Below, in pieces: positions 15,482 to 24,176 of a stretch of DNA of 64,000 nucleotides. The notes beneath the pieces were generated by a model, which worked only from the letters and a program-made list of their open reading frames with translations, searched no databases and had not been told where the DNA came from. The DNA is taken from positions 179,281-243,280 of the forward strand of contig JAJRRT010000107.1 of the NCBI GenBank assembly GCA_024279255.1, read 5' to 3'. Every line of letters begins with the position of its first letter. Position 1 is the first letter of the stretch. This DNA is from Deltaproteobacteria bacterium (GTDB lineage Bacteria > Desulfobacterota > Desulfuromonadia > Desulfuromonadales > Geopsychrobacteraceae). The translations under genes and the position numbers were made by a program.

Positions 15482-16824
15482 TGCGTCTCCACTGAAGAGG
15501 TCAAATTTGAAGAAAATTGTGGTAGCCCGACCGCGCGCCGTAAATCAGCAATCGCTATTTGCACGGCAGAGGTCGCAACGGCATACCGCACGCGAGCATC
15601 GGTAAGCCGCGATTCAATATCAATCAGATCGGAGGCCAGAATCACCCCTTCCTTAAACCGGGCACGACTCAACTGTTCGCTCTCAAGTGCCTGCTCAACC
15701 ATCTTCTTAGTGACCAGTTTCCGTTGTTGAGCCTGACTCAACGCCAACTCAGCCTGTTTGAGCTCAAGGTTAAGCGCCAGCTCCAGTTTCCTCAGCTCAG
15801 CCCGTAAAGTTCCGAGTCGAGCCTCGGCCTGAGAAATATCTGCTGCGGAACTATGACCATCAAAAAGCTTAAAGTTCAGGTTGAGACCAGCGGTCCAGGA
15901 ATCTCCATTGCCATCCAAGATCGTCCCATGATCAAACTGATAAGAAGCAAACCCGTCAACCGTTGGTCGTCTGCTCCCCCGCGCACCACTCAACTTTGCT
16001 TCAGCGACCCGTAATGCTGCTCGCATCCGCCGTAATTCTGGGCGTTGCGCAGGACTGCGGATCTCCGGCGGGACAGGACTCGACTGTGAGATGGTTACAA
16101 GCTTGACATCACCAGCGGATAAACCGAGCAGTGTCAAAAAGATCTGCTTTGAAAGTTCGAGGTTATGTGAAGCCTGAATTTGACTTTCGAGGATTCGCGA
16201 TTCCTGAACTTCGAGATTCAAAAGATCGATCTTGAGCAGATCCCCCGCAGCGTAGCGCGCATGCGCCACGTCCAGCGCAGAGCGGATCGCATCCAGCGCT
16301 ACCTGCTGAGCTTGATCGACAGTTTCTGCCTCAACAATCCGTTGAAAGCTGCGGAAAGCTTCAAAGCCTAATTGTAGTTGAACCGATTCCCGTTCTGCGC
16401 TGGAAAGATCAACCCCGGCTCCGGCAGCATCTCTACGGGCTGTATCCTGACCACCATTGTAGAAGCGATATTGTGCTCCGATACTTAGATTTAAATTATC
16501 GGTGCGCCCCGGGTCGTTGAAATCGATCCCGGGAGTGAACTGACCCTGATTGAGGATATTCCCAAAAGAGTGGATTGGATTATTGGTCTGGCTATAGCTG
16601 CCACTCAAACCAAGCTGCGGGTAAAAACTTGCTGATGATTTGCTCAGCAAGGCCTCTGCTTCGAGCATCCGTTGGCTGGCCACCAGACTATCCGGATTGT
16701 TCCCCAGCACAAACTCGACAGCCTTGCGCGCCGTCCATTCTTCGGGAACCGGCATCTCGGCAGACTGGCTCCATCCTACGGGGAAAACAGCTAACAGCAG
16801 AAATATTAGTAATAGTCGTTTCAT
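15478..16824 (-). CDS. TolC-family outer-membrane efflux protein
   Basis: The 448-residue protein has a signal peptide (LLLIFLLLAVFPVGWSQ) and then the duplicated helical hairpin pattern of outer-membrane efflux proteins, with FYPQLGLSGSYSQTNNP in the first beta insertion and RPTVDGFASYQFDHG in the second. It makes the exit duct of the tripartite pump. It is the first gene of the operon; its promoter should lie in the AT-rich 16825-17096 gap, where the palindrome at 16906 could be an operator. No local regulator gene is adjacent, so control may be from elsewhere. Confidence 0.93.
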   Translation of the reverse strand: MKRLLLIFLLLAVFPVGWSQSAEMPVPEEWTARKAVEFVLGNNPDSLVASQRMLEAEALLSKSSASFYPQLGLSGSYSQTNNPIHSFGNILNQGQFTPGIDFNDPGRTDNLNLSIGAQYRFYNGGQDTARRDAAGAGVDLSSAERESVQLQLGFEAFRSFQRIVEAETVDQAQQVALDAIRSALDVAHARYAAGDLLKIDLLNLEVQESRILESQIQASHNLELSKQIFLTLLGLSAGDVKLVTISQSSPVPPEIRSPAQRPELRRMRAALRVAEAKLSGARGSRRPTVDGFASYQFDHGTILDGNGDSWTAGLNLNFKLFDGHSSAADISQAEARLGTLRAELRKLELALNLELKQAELALSQAQQRKLVTKKMVEQALESEQLSRARFKEGVILASDLIDIESRLTDARVRYAVATSAVQIAIADLRRAVGLPQFSSNLTSSVETQ

Positions 16825-16905
16825 GCTTTCAAATCTTTCTCAGTACGAAAAAGCGGGGACTCAATAAATATACTCGCAAATTACTCTTTTGCAGCAAAAG
16901 AACCA

Positions 16906-16916
16906 TTAGTTACTAA
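16906..16916. promoter_or_regulatory. Perfect palindrome upstream of the RND operon
   Basis: TTAGT-T-ACTAA is a perfect 5-1-5 inverted repeat in the AT-rich region before tolC. Position and form fit a TetR/MarR-type operator, but no matching regulator is in view. Confidence 0.35.
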
Positions 16917-17019
16917 CTATATGAATAATACGATATATCACTATCAACAACAAAAAACAACCCCCTTGCGAGCGCTAAACAGTTCCCCATAAAATAAATC
17001 TGATGTTTATTGTCAGGCT

Positions 17020-17033
17020 TTGACCTGGATCAT
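17020..17033. promoter_or_regulatory. FNR/DNR-like box upstream of the hemerythrin operon
   Basis: TTGAC-CTGG-ATCAT is close to the TTGAT-N4-ATCAA box of FNR-type regulators. It ends 63 bp before the start codon of 17097-17309, a normal distance. The related symmetric site at 31792 strengthens the reading. Confidence 0.5.
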
Positions 17034-17096
17034 GTTTTTCGGCGTTGAAAGCCATTAGTCTGACACCATCAACGGCAAGCAAAGGAGAAACAAAAT

Positions 17097-17309
17097 ATGA
17101 ATCTGCCTGCAGAGATCGGCGAACAGGCCATCAACCAAGTCATCGAAACCCACCCGAGAATCGGCGAGATTCTCGACCAATACGAAATCGGCTGCGTTAC
17201 TTGCGGGGTCGGTATCTGTCTGGTCAAGGACGTAGTCAGTATCCACGCGCTGGGTGATGAAATCGAAACGAAAATCGAACAAGAAATTCTCGAGTATCTG
17301 AATAATTAA
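17097..17309 (+). CDS. Small cysteine protein, DUF542/DUF1858-like
   Basis: The 70-residue protein has an N-terminal helical part (AINQVIETHPRIGEILDQYEIGC) and three cysteines at 33, 36 and 41 in CVTCGVGIC. The pattern resembles the short N-terminal ScdA/RIC domain (DUF542) and DUF1858, which accompany hemerythrin or hybrid-cluster genes in NO and iron-sulfur repair. It is 16 nt ahead of the next gene and 63 bp after the FNR-like box. A role in Fe-S repair under nitrosative stress is inferred from family and context. Confidence 0.72.
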   Translation: MNLPAEIGEQAINQVIETHPRIGEILDQYEIGCVTCGVGICLVKDVVSIHALGDEIETKIEQEILEYLNN

Positions 17310-17325
17310 TAAAAGGAGTAACGCC

Positions 17326-17784
17326 ATGAGTAAACTCGCTTGCGGCTGCCCAGGCAGCCAGGTCCGTACCGTAGAAGCCCCACAAACAGAAGTCGAAGAA
17401 ACTACCGGCCGCCTGCAATCTGAACTGCGTCAATGGCCAACCCAACTCCATCTGGTTCCACCATCTGCCCCTTGGCTGCAAGATGCCCATCTGCTGATCG
17501 CCGCCGACTGCGCACCCTTTGCCTACGCTGAATATCATCGGGATTTTATCAAGGGAAAAGTGCTGGTCAACGCCTGCCCCAAACTGGACGACACCAGTTC
17601 CTATGTCGAAAAACTGACCTCGATGTTGCGTGATAATGAAATCAAGTCGCTGACCGTCACCATCATGGAAGTCCCCTGCTGCCGCGGTATGGCGATGATG
17701 GCTGAGCAGGCCCTGAAACAGTCGGGCAAGGATATCCCTTTGGAGATTGCAGTGATCGGGATCAACGGCGAAAGGAAATCGTAA
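17326..17784 (+). CDS. CPGSQ-type iron-sulfur-associated protein
   Basis: The 152-residue protein begins with ACGCPGSQ and contains LRQWPTQLHLVPPSAPWL, AADCAPFAYAEYHRDF, VNACPKLDD and EVPCCRGM. This series matches the cytosolic Fe-S-associated oxidoreductase-like proteins often found with ferredoxin domains; here the ferredoxin part is absent, leaving only the 150-residue core. Six cysteines remain, enough to bind a cluster. It is in the same operon as the DUF542-like and hemerythrin genes with short gaps (16 and 1 nt). Function is unknown; a role in anaerobic or nitrosative stress is inferred. Confidence 0.75.
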   Translation: MSKLACGCPGSQVRTVEAPQTEVEETTGRLQSELRQWPTQLHLVPPSAPWLQDAHLLIAADCAPFAYAEYHRDFIKGKVLVNACPKLDDTSSYVEKLTSMLRDNEIKSLTVTIMEVPCCRGMAMMAEQALKQSGKDIPLEIAVIGINGERKS

Positions 17785-17785
17785 A

Positions 17786-18340
17786 ATGGCTGAGAACGTC
17801 ACTCAAATGCTGATGGACGAACATCAGCTTATCCTGCGTATGATCTCCCTGGTCGAGAAGAATACCGAACTTCTCGAAGCGGGGCAGTTTCGCAACTGGC
17901 AGTTCTACCTCGATGCTGTCGATTTCATTCGTAACTATGCCGATAGTTTCCACCACGCCAAGGAAGAGGATGTACTCTTTATCGAGCTGGTCAACAATGG
18001 TATGCCGGCTAAAAGTTCACCGATAGAAGCGATGCTGATGGAACATGATGAGGGCCGAGCCCACGTCAAAGCCATGGAAGAAGCGGCACAAAAGGCGTTG
18101 GATGGTGTAACAGGTCAGATTCCAGAGATCGGCGCACATGCTCGCGGTTATGCCGCGCTGTTGCGCGGACATATCGATAAGGAAGATTCCATCCTCTACC
18201 CCCTGGCCGAACGGGTACTGCCAGCCGAGGTGCGCGAGCGGATGCTCGATGCCTACACGAAAGCCGAAGCAAAGAAACCTGATCTGGAAGCCCGCTATTT
18301 GAAGATGGTTGAGGAGTATGAACGTCAGGCGGCGGCCTGA
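17786..18340 (+). CDS. Hemerythrin-domain protein
   Basis: The 184-residue protein has a four-helix hemerythrin pattern. Di-iron ligand candidates include the His of MDEHQLIL, the His pair in SFHHAKEEDVLF with its Glu, the His of LMEHDEGRAH, and the His-Asp of RGHIDKEDSILY. Hemerythrins bind O2 or NO through a di-iron site; cytoplasmic ones like this (no signal) are common in anaerobes and act in NO or oxygen scavenging or Fe-S repair. It is the last gene of the trio and is followed by a terminator. Confidence 0.9.
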   Translation: MAENVTQMLMDEHQLILRMISLVEKNTELLEAGQFRNWQFYLDAVDFIRNYADSFHHAKEEDVLFIELVNNGMPAKSSPIEAMLMEHDEGRAHVKAMEEAAQKALDGVTGQIPEIGAHARGYAALLRGHIDKEDSILYPLAERVLPAEVRERMLDAYTKAEAKKPDLEARYLKMVEEYERQAAA

Positions 18341-18368
18341 TCAAAAGTCCCGACTCTCACCACCCAAT

Positions 18369-18397
18369 AAAGCCCCGGCAATCTGTCGGGGCTTTTC
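18369..18397 (+). terminator. Terminator of the hemerythrin operon
   Basis: AAAGCCCCG and CGGGGCTTTT pair around a short loop and end in a T run, 29 nt after the stop codon. The rest of the 18398-18651 gap holds only an AT-rich promoter-like region for the MscS gene; no other feature was seen. Confidence 0.88.
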
Positions 18398-18651
18398 GTT
18401 TAAGACCTTGTAAAACATTGAAAATACGTCCAAATTCTGCAGAAAAGTTCTCTTTAGAATATAATGTCAGATCAACTCTATAGGTCCTGACCATCAGTGG
18501 TCTCACTCTTTGACACGCTGACCTGCATCGCCGGGGATCAAAGGGATAACTTTAAGGCGATAAATGAACTGAAATGGGCCTGGTTTTCCCTGTCCTAGGT
18601 GGTAATGTGCGCCAGTGCCATCGGTATGCTCTGGTCTTTCAGGAGAAAAAA

Positions 18652-21078
18652 ATGGTTCTGATCCGGCAGCTGCTGCTCATATTTCTGATATTAATCTCAG
18701 CGACTCCGGTGCTGGCGATCAATGCGACGCCGGTAGTTCCTGTCGAAAAAGAGGTTAGTACGCCGTCCATTCCGAGTCTCAGTGACCTGGGACCGAGACA
18801 GTTGCAACTTGTTGACTTTATTGAAAATTCAACGCGGCAACTCTCCCAGATGACAGAGTTCAAAATCGTACAGGACAAGCATCAAAAACTCGTGGGTCAG
18901 CTAAAGGAGCTACAGCAGCAAGTCGCTACACTAGGTGATCCGACAGGCTGGTATGTCGATCGACTTTCTCAAGTCAACATCCAATTTCGACAGATGCGCA
19001 AGGGGTTTGAAGATCTCCAGAAGGACTTAACCGCCCGCCAACAAGGACTTGAAGGAATCCAGAATCGACTTCAGGAAGAAGACACTTTCTGGCAAAACTG
19101 GGCTAAGAGCCTCAAGAAAAAAGGGGTCACCGTCCCCGACAAAACAGTCCGGCAGATAAAAAAAGACCTCTCTAGACTACAAGCTACTCTTAAAAAAGCG
19201 GCCACTTCCATACTTGGCCTGCAGGAAAAGATCGGAAGCGACCAACAGGTCATAGTCGGAGAAATCGAAAGGTTCGAGAGCGCCCTCATCCAGATCCGCA
19301 AAGAGACTTTTCGAAAAAACAGCTTCTCTTTTTTCACATCAGAATTTTATGCGCAACTCACGTTGCAATTATGGCAACAGGCCCAGGCCGGACTTATTGC
19401 CACCCTGACCATCGACCTGAATTACCTGAAAAACTTTGACTGGCTTCTGAGCGTGATGGTCCTGACGCTGTTCCTTTGCGCGGCGGTGATTCTCCACTAC
19501 CGAGGTCATTTTCAGACAAACGAGGACTGGCAATTCGTTCTGGCACACCCCTGGGCAACCGCATGTTTTGCCGTAGTTGTCGGTTTTACTCCTCTCTTTG
19601 CGGCCCCTCCGGAACTCTTCCGCTTTTCTCTGATGACTTGTGGAGTGATCGCGGTAACCATACTCGCTGTTTCACTGATGGAAAATCGCCGCCAGGCACG
19701 TATCCTGATGCTCGCTGCACTGCTGCTGTTGACGACCACTGCCTTCCGACTGATTGCCCTGCCACAGCCATACTATCGTCTTTATATCGCGCTGCTTGCG
19801 CTGTCCATGATCCCGGTTCTGATCTGGCAGGGCAATGTATCCCTTCAAACTCGCGGCATAAAAGCTGGACGCTTTTATCGTCTGGTTTTGCGAATTGCGA
19901 CCATTGTGCTCTTGGTCTCACTGGTCGGTCAAATTAGCGGCTACATGAATTTTTCTTTCTGGCTGCTGCAATCCACCTTCGAAACTGGAATGGTCATGCT
20001 CTTTGCTCACATGGCGATGCGTCTCGGCAACGGGGGAATTATTTTCTTCCTCAGCAACGAAAAATGGGCGCAAAAAAACTTTTTCAAAAAATTTGCCAAT
20101 GAATTTTCTCTCCGTCTCGAAAAGATCCTGCGCGTGATCGTGGTGGTATACAGCCTTTTCTACCTGCTGCCCGTCTGGAGAATTTTTGCGACAATGGGAG
20201 ATGCCTGGAATTTTTTCGAAAAGTTCGCCGTCCAGCTTGGGGCGCAAAGCATCACCTTGCGCATGGTGTTGCTGGCACTGATTTCATTCTACCTGGCGAT
20301 GCAGATCTCCTGGCTACTGCAGGCGATGAGTGAAACCCAAGTCTTTTATCGTAAGTCCGTAGATCGCGGTGTGCGCGACGCGATCAAAAAGCTGATTCAC
20401 TACGCAATGGTCTTGATCGGATTTCTGTTCGTTCTCAGCAGTCTGGGAATGAGTCTACAGAATTTTGTTGTCGTATTGGGCGCTCTGGGTGTCGGTATCG
20501 GATTCGGCCTACAGGATATCGTCAACAATTTTTTATCCGGGCTAATTCTACTTTTCGAACGGCCGGTCAAGATTGGTGATGCAATCCTGATCGATGGGGA
20601 ATATGGCACTGTAGTCAAAATCGGTCTTCGCTCTACCGTGGTCGAGACCCTTGATCAAGCGGAATTGATCGTGCCAAACGCACAGATTATTTCGCAGAAG
20701 GTCACTAACTGGACCCTGTCAAACCGTCGAGTGCGCCTCGTAGTTCCTGTCGGCGTTGCCTACGGAAGCGACATTGAAAAGGTTATGTCGATTCTGGCCG
20801 AGGCGGGCGAGACCCCCCCGGACGTTCTTGACGAGCCGCCACCCTCGCCGATATTTATCGCTTTCGGGGACAGTTCGCTCGATTTTGAACTGCGGATCTG
20901 GATTCCGAATGTGGACGCAAGGCCAAGGGTCAAAAGTGAACTGCTGAGAGGCATCGACCAGCAGTTCCGAAAAGCCGAGGTGGAGATCCCCTTCCCTCAA
21001 CACGACCTGCATCTGCGCAGTGTCGATGGCAAGGTCATGAAGCAGGTACTGAAAGACAATCCCGCAGAAGCTGATTAA
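18652..21078 (+). CDS. Large MscS/MscK-type mechanosensitive channel
   Basis: The ORF opens at 18574, but ATG 18652 follows an AGGAG site and starts a signal peptide (LLIFLILISATPVLAI), so I use it; the product is 808 residues. After the signal comes about 200 residues of periplasmic coiled coil (repeated L/Q/K heptads from HQKLVGQLKELQQQVA on), then about ten membrane spans, then the MscS pore and beta domain (VVLGALGVGIGFGLQDIVNNFLSGLILLFERPVKIGD). The family opens under membrane tension and releases osmolytes from the inner membrane. The layout resembles MscK/YjeP. It is monocistronic. Confidence 0.92.
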   Translation: MVLIRQLLLIFLILISATPVLAINATPVVPVEKEVSTPSIPSLSDLGPRQLQLVDFIENSTRQLSQMTEFKIVQDKHQKLVGQLKELQQQVATLGDPTGWYVDRLSQVNIQFRQMRKGFEDLQKDLTARQQGLEGIQNRLQEEDTFWQNWAKSLKKKGVTVPDKTVRQIKKDLSRLQATLKKAATSILGLQEKIGSDQQVIVGEIERFESALIQIRKETFRKNSFSFFTSEFYAQLTLQLWQQAQAGLIATLTIDLNYLKNFDWLLSVMVLTLFLCAAVILHYRGHFQTNEDWQFVLAHPWATACFAVVVGFTPLFAAPPELFRFSLMTCGVIAVTILAVSLMENRRQARILMLAALLLLTTTAFRLIALPQPYYRLYIALLALSMIPVLIWQGNVSLQTRGIKAGRFYRLVLRIATIVLLVSLVGQISGYMNFSFWLLQSTFETGMVMLFAHMAMRLGNGGIIFFLSNEKWAQKNFFKKFANEFSLRLEKILRVIVVVYSLFYLLPVWRIFATMGDAWNFFEKFAVQLGAQSITLRMVLLALISFYLAMQISWLLQAMSETQVFYRKSVDRGVRDAIKKLIHYAMVLIGFLFVLSSLGMSLQNFVVVLGALGVGIGFGLQDIVNNFLSGLILLFERPVKIGDAILIDGEYGTVVKIGLRSTVVETLDQAELIVPNAQIISQKVTNWTLSNRRVRLVVPVGVAYGSDIEKVMSILAEAGETPPDVLDEPPPSPIFIAFGDSSLDFELRIWIPNVDARPRVKSELLRGIDQQFRKAEVEIPFPQHDLHLRSVDGKVMKQVLKDNPAEAD

Positions 21079-21157
21079 GTTTTACTGTGGATAGCTTGCT
21101 TATTCTTCACCCGGGCGGCAGGATAGCGAGACCTTCAACCCTGAGATATATTCTGTC

Positions 21158-22042
21158 GTGGCTAATTTCTTCTTCTACAGTGCAACCGTTCTGATCTGGG
21201 GCTCAACCTGGCTGGCGATCAAGTTTCAGCTTGGCAATATCGAGCCAGTGGTCTCGGTCACCTGGCGCTTCGGGCTAGCGGCACTACTGCTGATCGGTTT
21301 CTGTCTGCTCAGACGACTACCACTGCGTTTTAGCGCCCGTGATCAACTATTCATCGCCCTGCAGGGGATCTGCCTCTTTGCCCTGAATTACCTGCTCTTC
21401 TATCTCGCCGAGCTGCGCATCACCAGTGGTCTGGCGGCGGTGGTCTTTTCAACCATCGTGATAATGAACATAATAAATGGACGGATTTTCCTCGGTACAC
21501 CACTGGAGTGGCGGGTCCTGTTGGGAGGGGGATTCGGGCTATTCGGCCTGGCCCTGCTTTTCTGGCCAGAACTTGTCGCAGTCAATTTCAGCGGCACAGT
21601 CGTCACTGGGCTGCTGCTCTGCTTCGTTGCCACTTATCTTGCCTCGATCGGCAATATCCTCTCCGCTCGTAATCAACGTGAAGGACTACCGATCATCCAG
21701 ACCAATGCCTATGGCATGAGCTACGGCGCACTCTGTATGTTACTGATCGCTTTGTTGAGTGGTGCTCCTTTACAAATTGATACCAGCCCGGCCTATCTAA
21801 TCTCGCTGATCTACCTGGCAATATTCGGTTCGATCATCGCGTTCGGTTGTTATCTCAGCCTGATCGGCCGAATCGGTGCAGGCCGCGCTGCTTACGCCAC
21901 CCTACTCTTCCCACTGGTGGCCCTGCTACTTTCAGCCATCTGGGAAGATTACCGCTGGACACTCTCTGCAGTCGGTGGCATGTTGCTGATTGCTGGTGGC
22001 AACTGGCTTGCGATCGTAAAAAAGCCGGCAGCAAAAATATAA
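21158..22042 (+). CDS. EamA-family (DMT) permease
   Basis: The 294-residue inner-membrane protein has ten predicted spans in two homologous halves, with FYSATVLIWGSTWLAIKFQLG at the N-terminus and FGSIIAFGCYLSLIGRIGAGRAAYATLLFPLVALLLS in the second half, both classic for the drug/metabolite transporter superfamily. Substrates range from amino acids to drugs and cannot be told from sequence. It starts at GTG without a convincing ribosome site, so the true start may differ. It lies 79 bp downstream of the MscS gene. Confidence 0.88.
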   Translation: MANFFFYSATVLIWGSTWLAIKFQLGNIEPVVSVTWRFGLAALLLIGFCLLRRLPLRFSARDQLFIALQGICLFALNYLLFYLAELRITSGLAAVVFSTIVIMNIINGRIFLGTPLEWRVLLGGGFGLFGLALLFWPELVAVNFSGTVVTGLLLCFVATYLASIGNILSARNQREGLPIIQTNAYGMSYGALCMLLIALLSGAPLQIDTSPAYLISLIYLAIFGSIIAFGCYLSLIGRIGAGRAAYATLLFPLVALLLSAIWEDYRWTLSAVGGMLLIAGGNWLAIVKKPAAKI

Positions 22043-22222
22043 GGTTTATACCTATTGGACGCGAACAACAAAACTCCCCAAACACGAATTCAACGACCAC
22101 TCTCAAGTTCTCTGACTCACCCGCTGCATTATCTATATTTCCCAGAGTGAAGGTGCGTGGCTTTGGAATTTCATCCTAATCATTACATGGGATCAACGGC
22201 AGGGGAGAACAGAGCTTTTATC

Positions 22223-22255
22223 GGCGGATGAATGGGCGGATGGATGGGCGGATAG
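22223..22255. repeat. Short tandem repeat, 12-bp unit
   Basis: Two copies of a 12-bp unit (GGCGGATGAATG, GGCGGATGGATG) and a partial third (GGCGGATAG) lie in the gap between the permease and the 22289 gene. No function is evident. Confidence 0.7.
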
Positions 22256-22288
22256 TATCGAGTAATTCAAAAAACGATTGATTCAGAC

Positions 22289-22996
22289 TCAAAAATTGTT
22301 CAGAGGCTCAATATTCTGAAACATATAACGGATCCTATCAAGGGAATCCTCGATGGCAAAAGGAATTGAGCGGGCAAAGGTATCCAGCAGAACCAAGGCG
22401 TTGATTGTGGAGTCTTCTTCACTGGAATGTCTCAGACGGCGGGCCATGAAACGATTGACAATATTCACCTGATTGTAGATATCTACCAGTCCTTTCAATT
22501 CCAGATCCGCATCACGACCCTGCTTGTTGACAAAATACTGGCTCACCAGGTACATCGAAACGGCACGATAGGTGGTTTCCTCGGTATTTGAGAGAGGCAG
22601 ATGGAAGCGGGCCATCGGACGAAAAAAACTGGTGCGAGGACAGCCACTGGTCGCCAGTATCAGTCCCATAATGGAACTGATACCCCGTTGGGCACTGGTG
22701 TAATAGGAGGTTTTTCGCTCCGGAGTGATCACCTCAATATCAATTTTCTCACAGGATAGCAGCTTGCTGCAATTATCCACCAACCTGACCAGATTAGCAG
22801 CAGCGGGGCAATAGGGGTGCTCAGCTATATCCAAAAGGCAGTTGGAACACTTTTCGTGGTCGAGGCAGGTCCAGTCCGGCAGCTTGTCTGGCAGGTTCCC
22901 CTGCAACAACAGAGTCTCGGAATCCAGAGTAAGAACATAATTCTCTTCAATTCCGTTCTTGTGAAGGAAACGATATTCAAATTTTAAGGATTCCAT
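22289..22996 (-). CDS. Conserved hypothetical protein with cysteine cluster
   Basis: The ORF track begins at a GTG (23008), but a GGTGAG site fits the ATG at 22996 better, giving 235 residues. The N-terminal part is beta-rich (FEYRFLHKNG, NYVLTLDSETLLL). The middle has cysteines in LDHEKCSNCLLDIAEHPYCPAA, a possible zinc or Fe-S site, and then NCSKLLSCEKIDIEVITPERKTSYYTSAQRG. The C-terminal half is helical and ends with residues that look like an oligomerisation region. It resembles a family seen in Geobacter relatives that carries no function name. It is separate from the cytochrome operon. Confidence 0.72.
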   Translation of the reverse strand: MESLKFEYRFLHKNGIEENYVLTLDSETLLLQGNLPDKLPDWTCLDHEKCSNCLLDIAEHPYCPAAANLVRLVDNCSKLLSCEKIDIEVITPERKTSYYTSAQRGISSIMGLILATSGCPRTSFFRPMARFHLPLSNTEETTYRAVSMYLVSQYFVNKQGRDADLELKGLVDIYNQVNIVNRFMARRLRHSSEEDSTINALVLLDTFARSIPFAIEDSLDRIRYMFQNIEPLNNF

Positions 22997-23106
22997 GGAC
23001 GAGCTCACCAGTGTCTAGCGGATTTAAAAGACAGATGAGCAAGAGTGCTTTAGGTGTGCATATCTTGTCAACCTTTTGAAAACCTTCCAAGCAGGAGAGT
23101 TCTTTC

Positions 23107-23415
23107 TCAGGGGGACTCCTCATTATCAACAGAGTTTGATCTGAAAACATAGAGGAATAACCCCCGCAAACGTTCAATTCTTTTACGCGTGATCTTCTTC
23201 TCGCTCGCTGTCAAGTTTGTAGTCTGCTCGAGGAGAAGATCACAACGTTCAACCAGCGCCCCAAGTTCAACCGGTGAAAGTTCCATCGCCTGTCGTGTCT
23301 GCCCGCTCAGATAGGCGAACTCATCCGCCATCTCTCCTTCGAGGGCACTAACCGTTGTCAGCCCCAACAGCATTCCGCCAAAGATCAAAATGACAATCAA
23401 CCAACCATTCTTCAT
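23107..23415 (-). CDS. Small exported protein in the cytochrome operon
   Basis: The track starts at 23436, but the ATG at 23415 overlaps the stop of the cytochrome gene (ATGA), so I use that; the product is 102 residues. It has a signal peptide or anchor (WLIVILIFGGMLLGLTTVSALEG) and a helical, charged mature part (LVERCDLLLEQTTNLTASEKKITRKRIERLRGLFLYVFR) with one cysteine. No haem motif. Being translationally coupled to a multihaem cytochrome suggests it helps assemble or anchor it, which is inference. Confidence 0.68.
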   Translation of the reverse strand: MKNGWLIVILIFGGMLLGLTTVSALEGEMADEFAYLSGQTRQAMELSPVELGALVERCDLLLEQTTNLTASEKKITRKRIERLRGLFLYVFRSNSVDNEESP

Positions 23416-24176
23416 CGTCTCATTCCCGGATGGCAACGCTCACAGGCATCCATAGGAAACGCAACCTTCATATGGCAAAAGCCGCAAAACTCCCCCTTTA
23501 AAATACGATCCATTGAAAAATGTTCGGTGGTTTTCTGTTTGATATTAAACAGGTCGGGATGGCAAGTATCACAGTCAACCCACTGGTTGTGTTCCTTATG
23601 CGAAAAGATTGCCGGCGGGATACGACCCCAAGCCGCCTCGAGCTTCAACTCTCTATCGAAGCTAGCATCTGGTGGTTCTTCGTTGATAAACCGTTTCGGT
23701 TGCACTTGGCCGCGCCGCATCATATCAGACCAGTCGACCTGATTGCCAAATTCGTCGGGGGGCAGATCCTGAATAAATGAGCGGAAATCATCACTCCGAA
23801 AACTGATATCACCGTTATGGCAAACGGCACAATTTTCCTGTGGCCCGAACGCCAGCTTGCCATTGTGACAAGCACCACAATAACGCCCATCCTTTATATC
23901 GTCACAGCCAATCTCGGTCACACCAACAGCCATATCGAATTCAAGTTCGGTATGACAAACCCGGCAGGTGTAACGGGTACGGTGGGTCCAATGTGAAAAA
24001 GAGACCGGTTTAACACCATGTTTGCTCGCACTACGGTCGATCAAAAGGTTCCCATAGAGATCAGGGCTCGGTAATTCCGGCAGATTATATGCGACTGCAC
24101 CGGCCTGCTGTTGCCAACCCAGGGTGCAGATCACTAACAACAGAAAAAGAGCTACTGTACCTTTTCGGTATGGCAT
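23412..24176 (-). CDS. Six-haem c-type cytochrome, c7/c3 type
   Basis: Start at ATG 24176 with signal peptide (TVALFLLLVICTLGWQQQAGA). The 254-residue protein has six CxxCH haem sites: CRVCH, CGACH, CAVCH, CDTCH, CGFCH and CERCH. The first three and last three are arranged as c7-like triplets separated by about 80 residues, typical of two tandem triheme domains. The tail FCGFCHMKVAFPMDACERCHPG is diagnostic of this type. Periplasmic electron carrier, part of an operon with the similar cytochrome at 24152-24952, whose 3' end overlaps this start by 25 nt. Confidence 0.93.
   Translation of the reverse strand: MPYRKGTVALFLLLVICTLGWQQQAGAVAYNLPELPSPDLYGNLLIDRSASKHGVKPVSFSHWTHRTRYTCRVCHTELEFDMAVGVTEIGCDDIKDGRYCGACHNGKLAFGPQENCAVCHNGDISFRSDDFRSFIQDLPPDEFGNQVDWSDMMRRGQVQPKRFINEEPPDASFDRELKLEAAWGRIPPAIFSHKEHNQWVDCDTCHPDLFNIKQKTTEHFSMDRILKGEFCGFCHMKVAFPMDACERCHPGMRR

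Noticed and set aside
11193-16824. CusCBA-type metal exporter
   Set aside because: The pump has the adjacent aspartates in TM4 of HAE-1 pumps; metal export is not shown.
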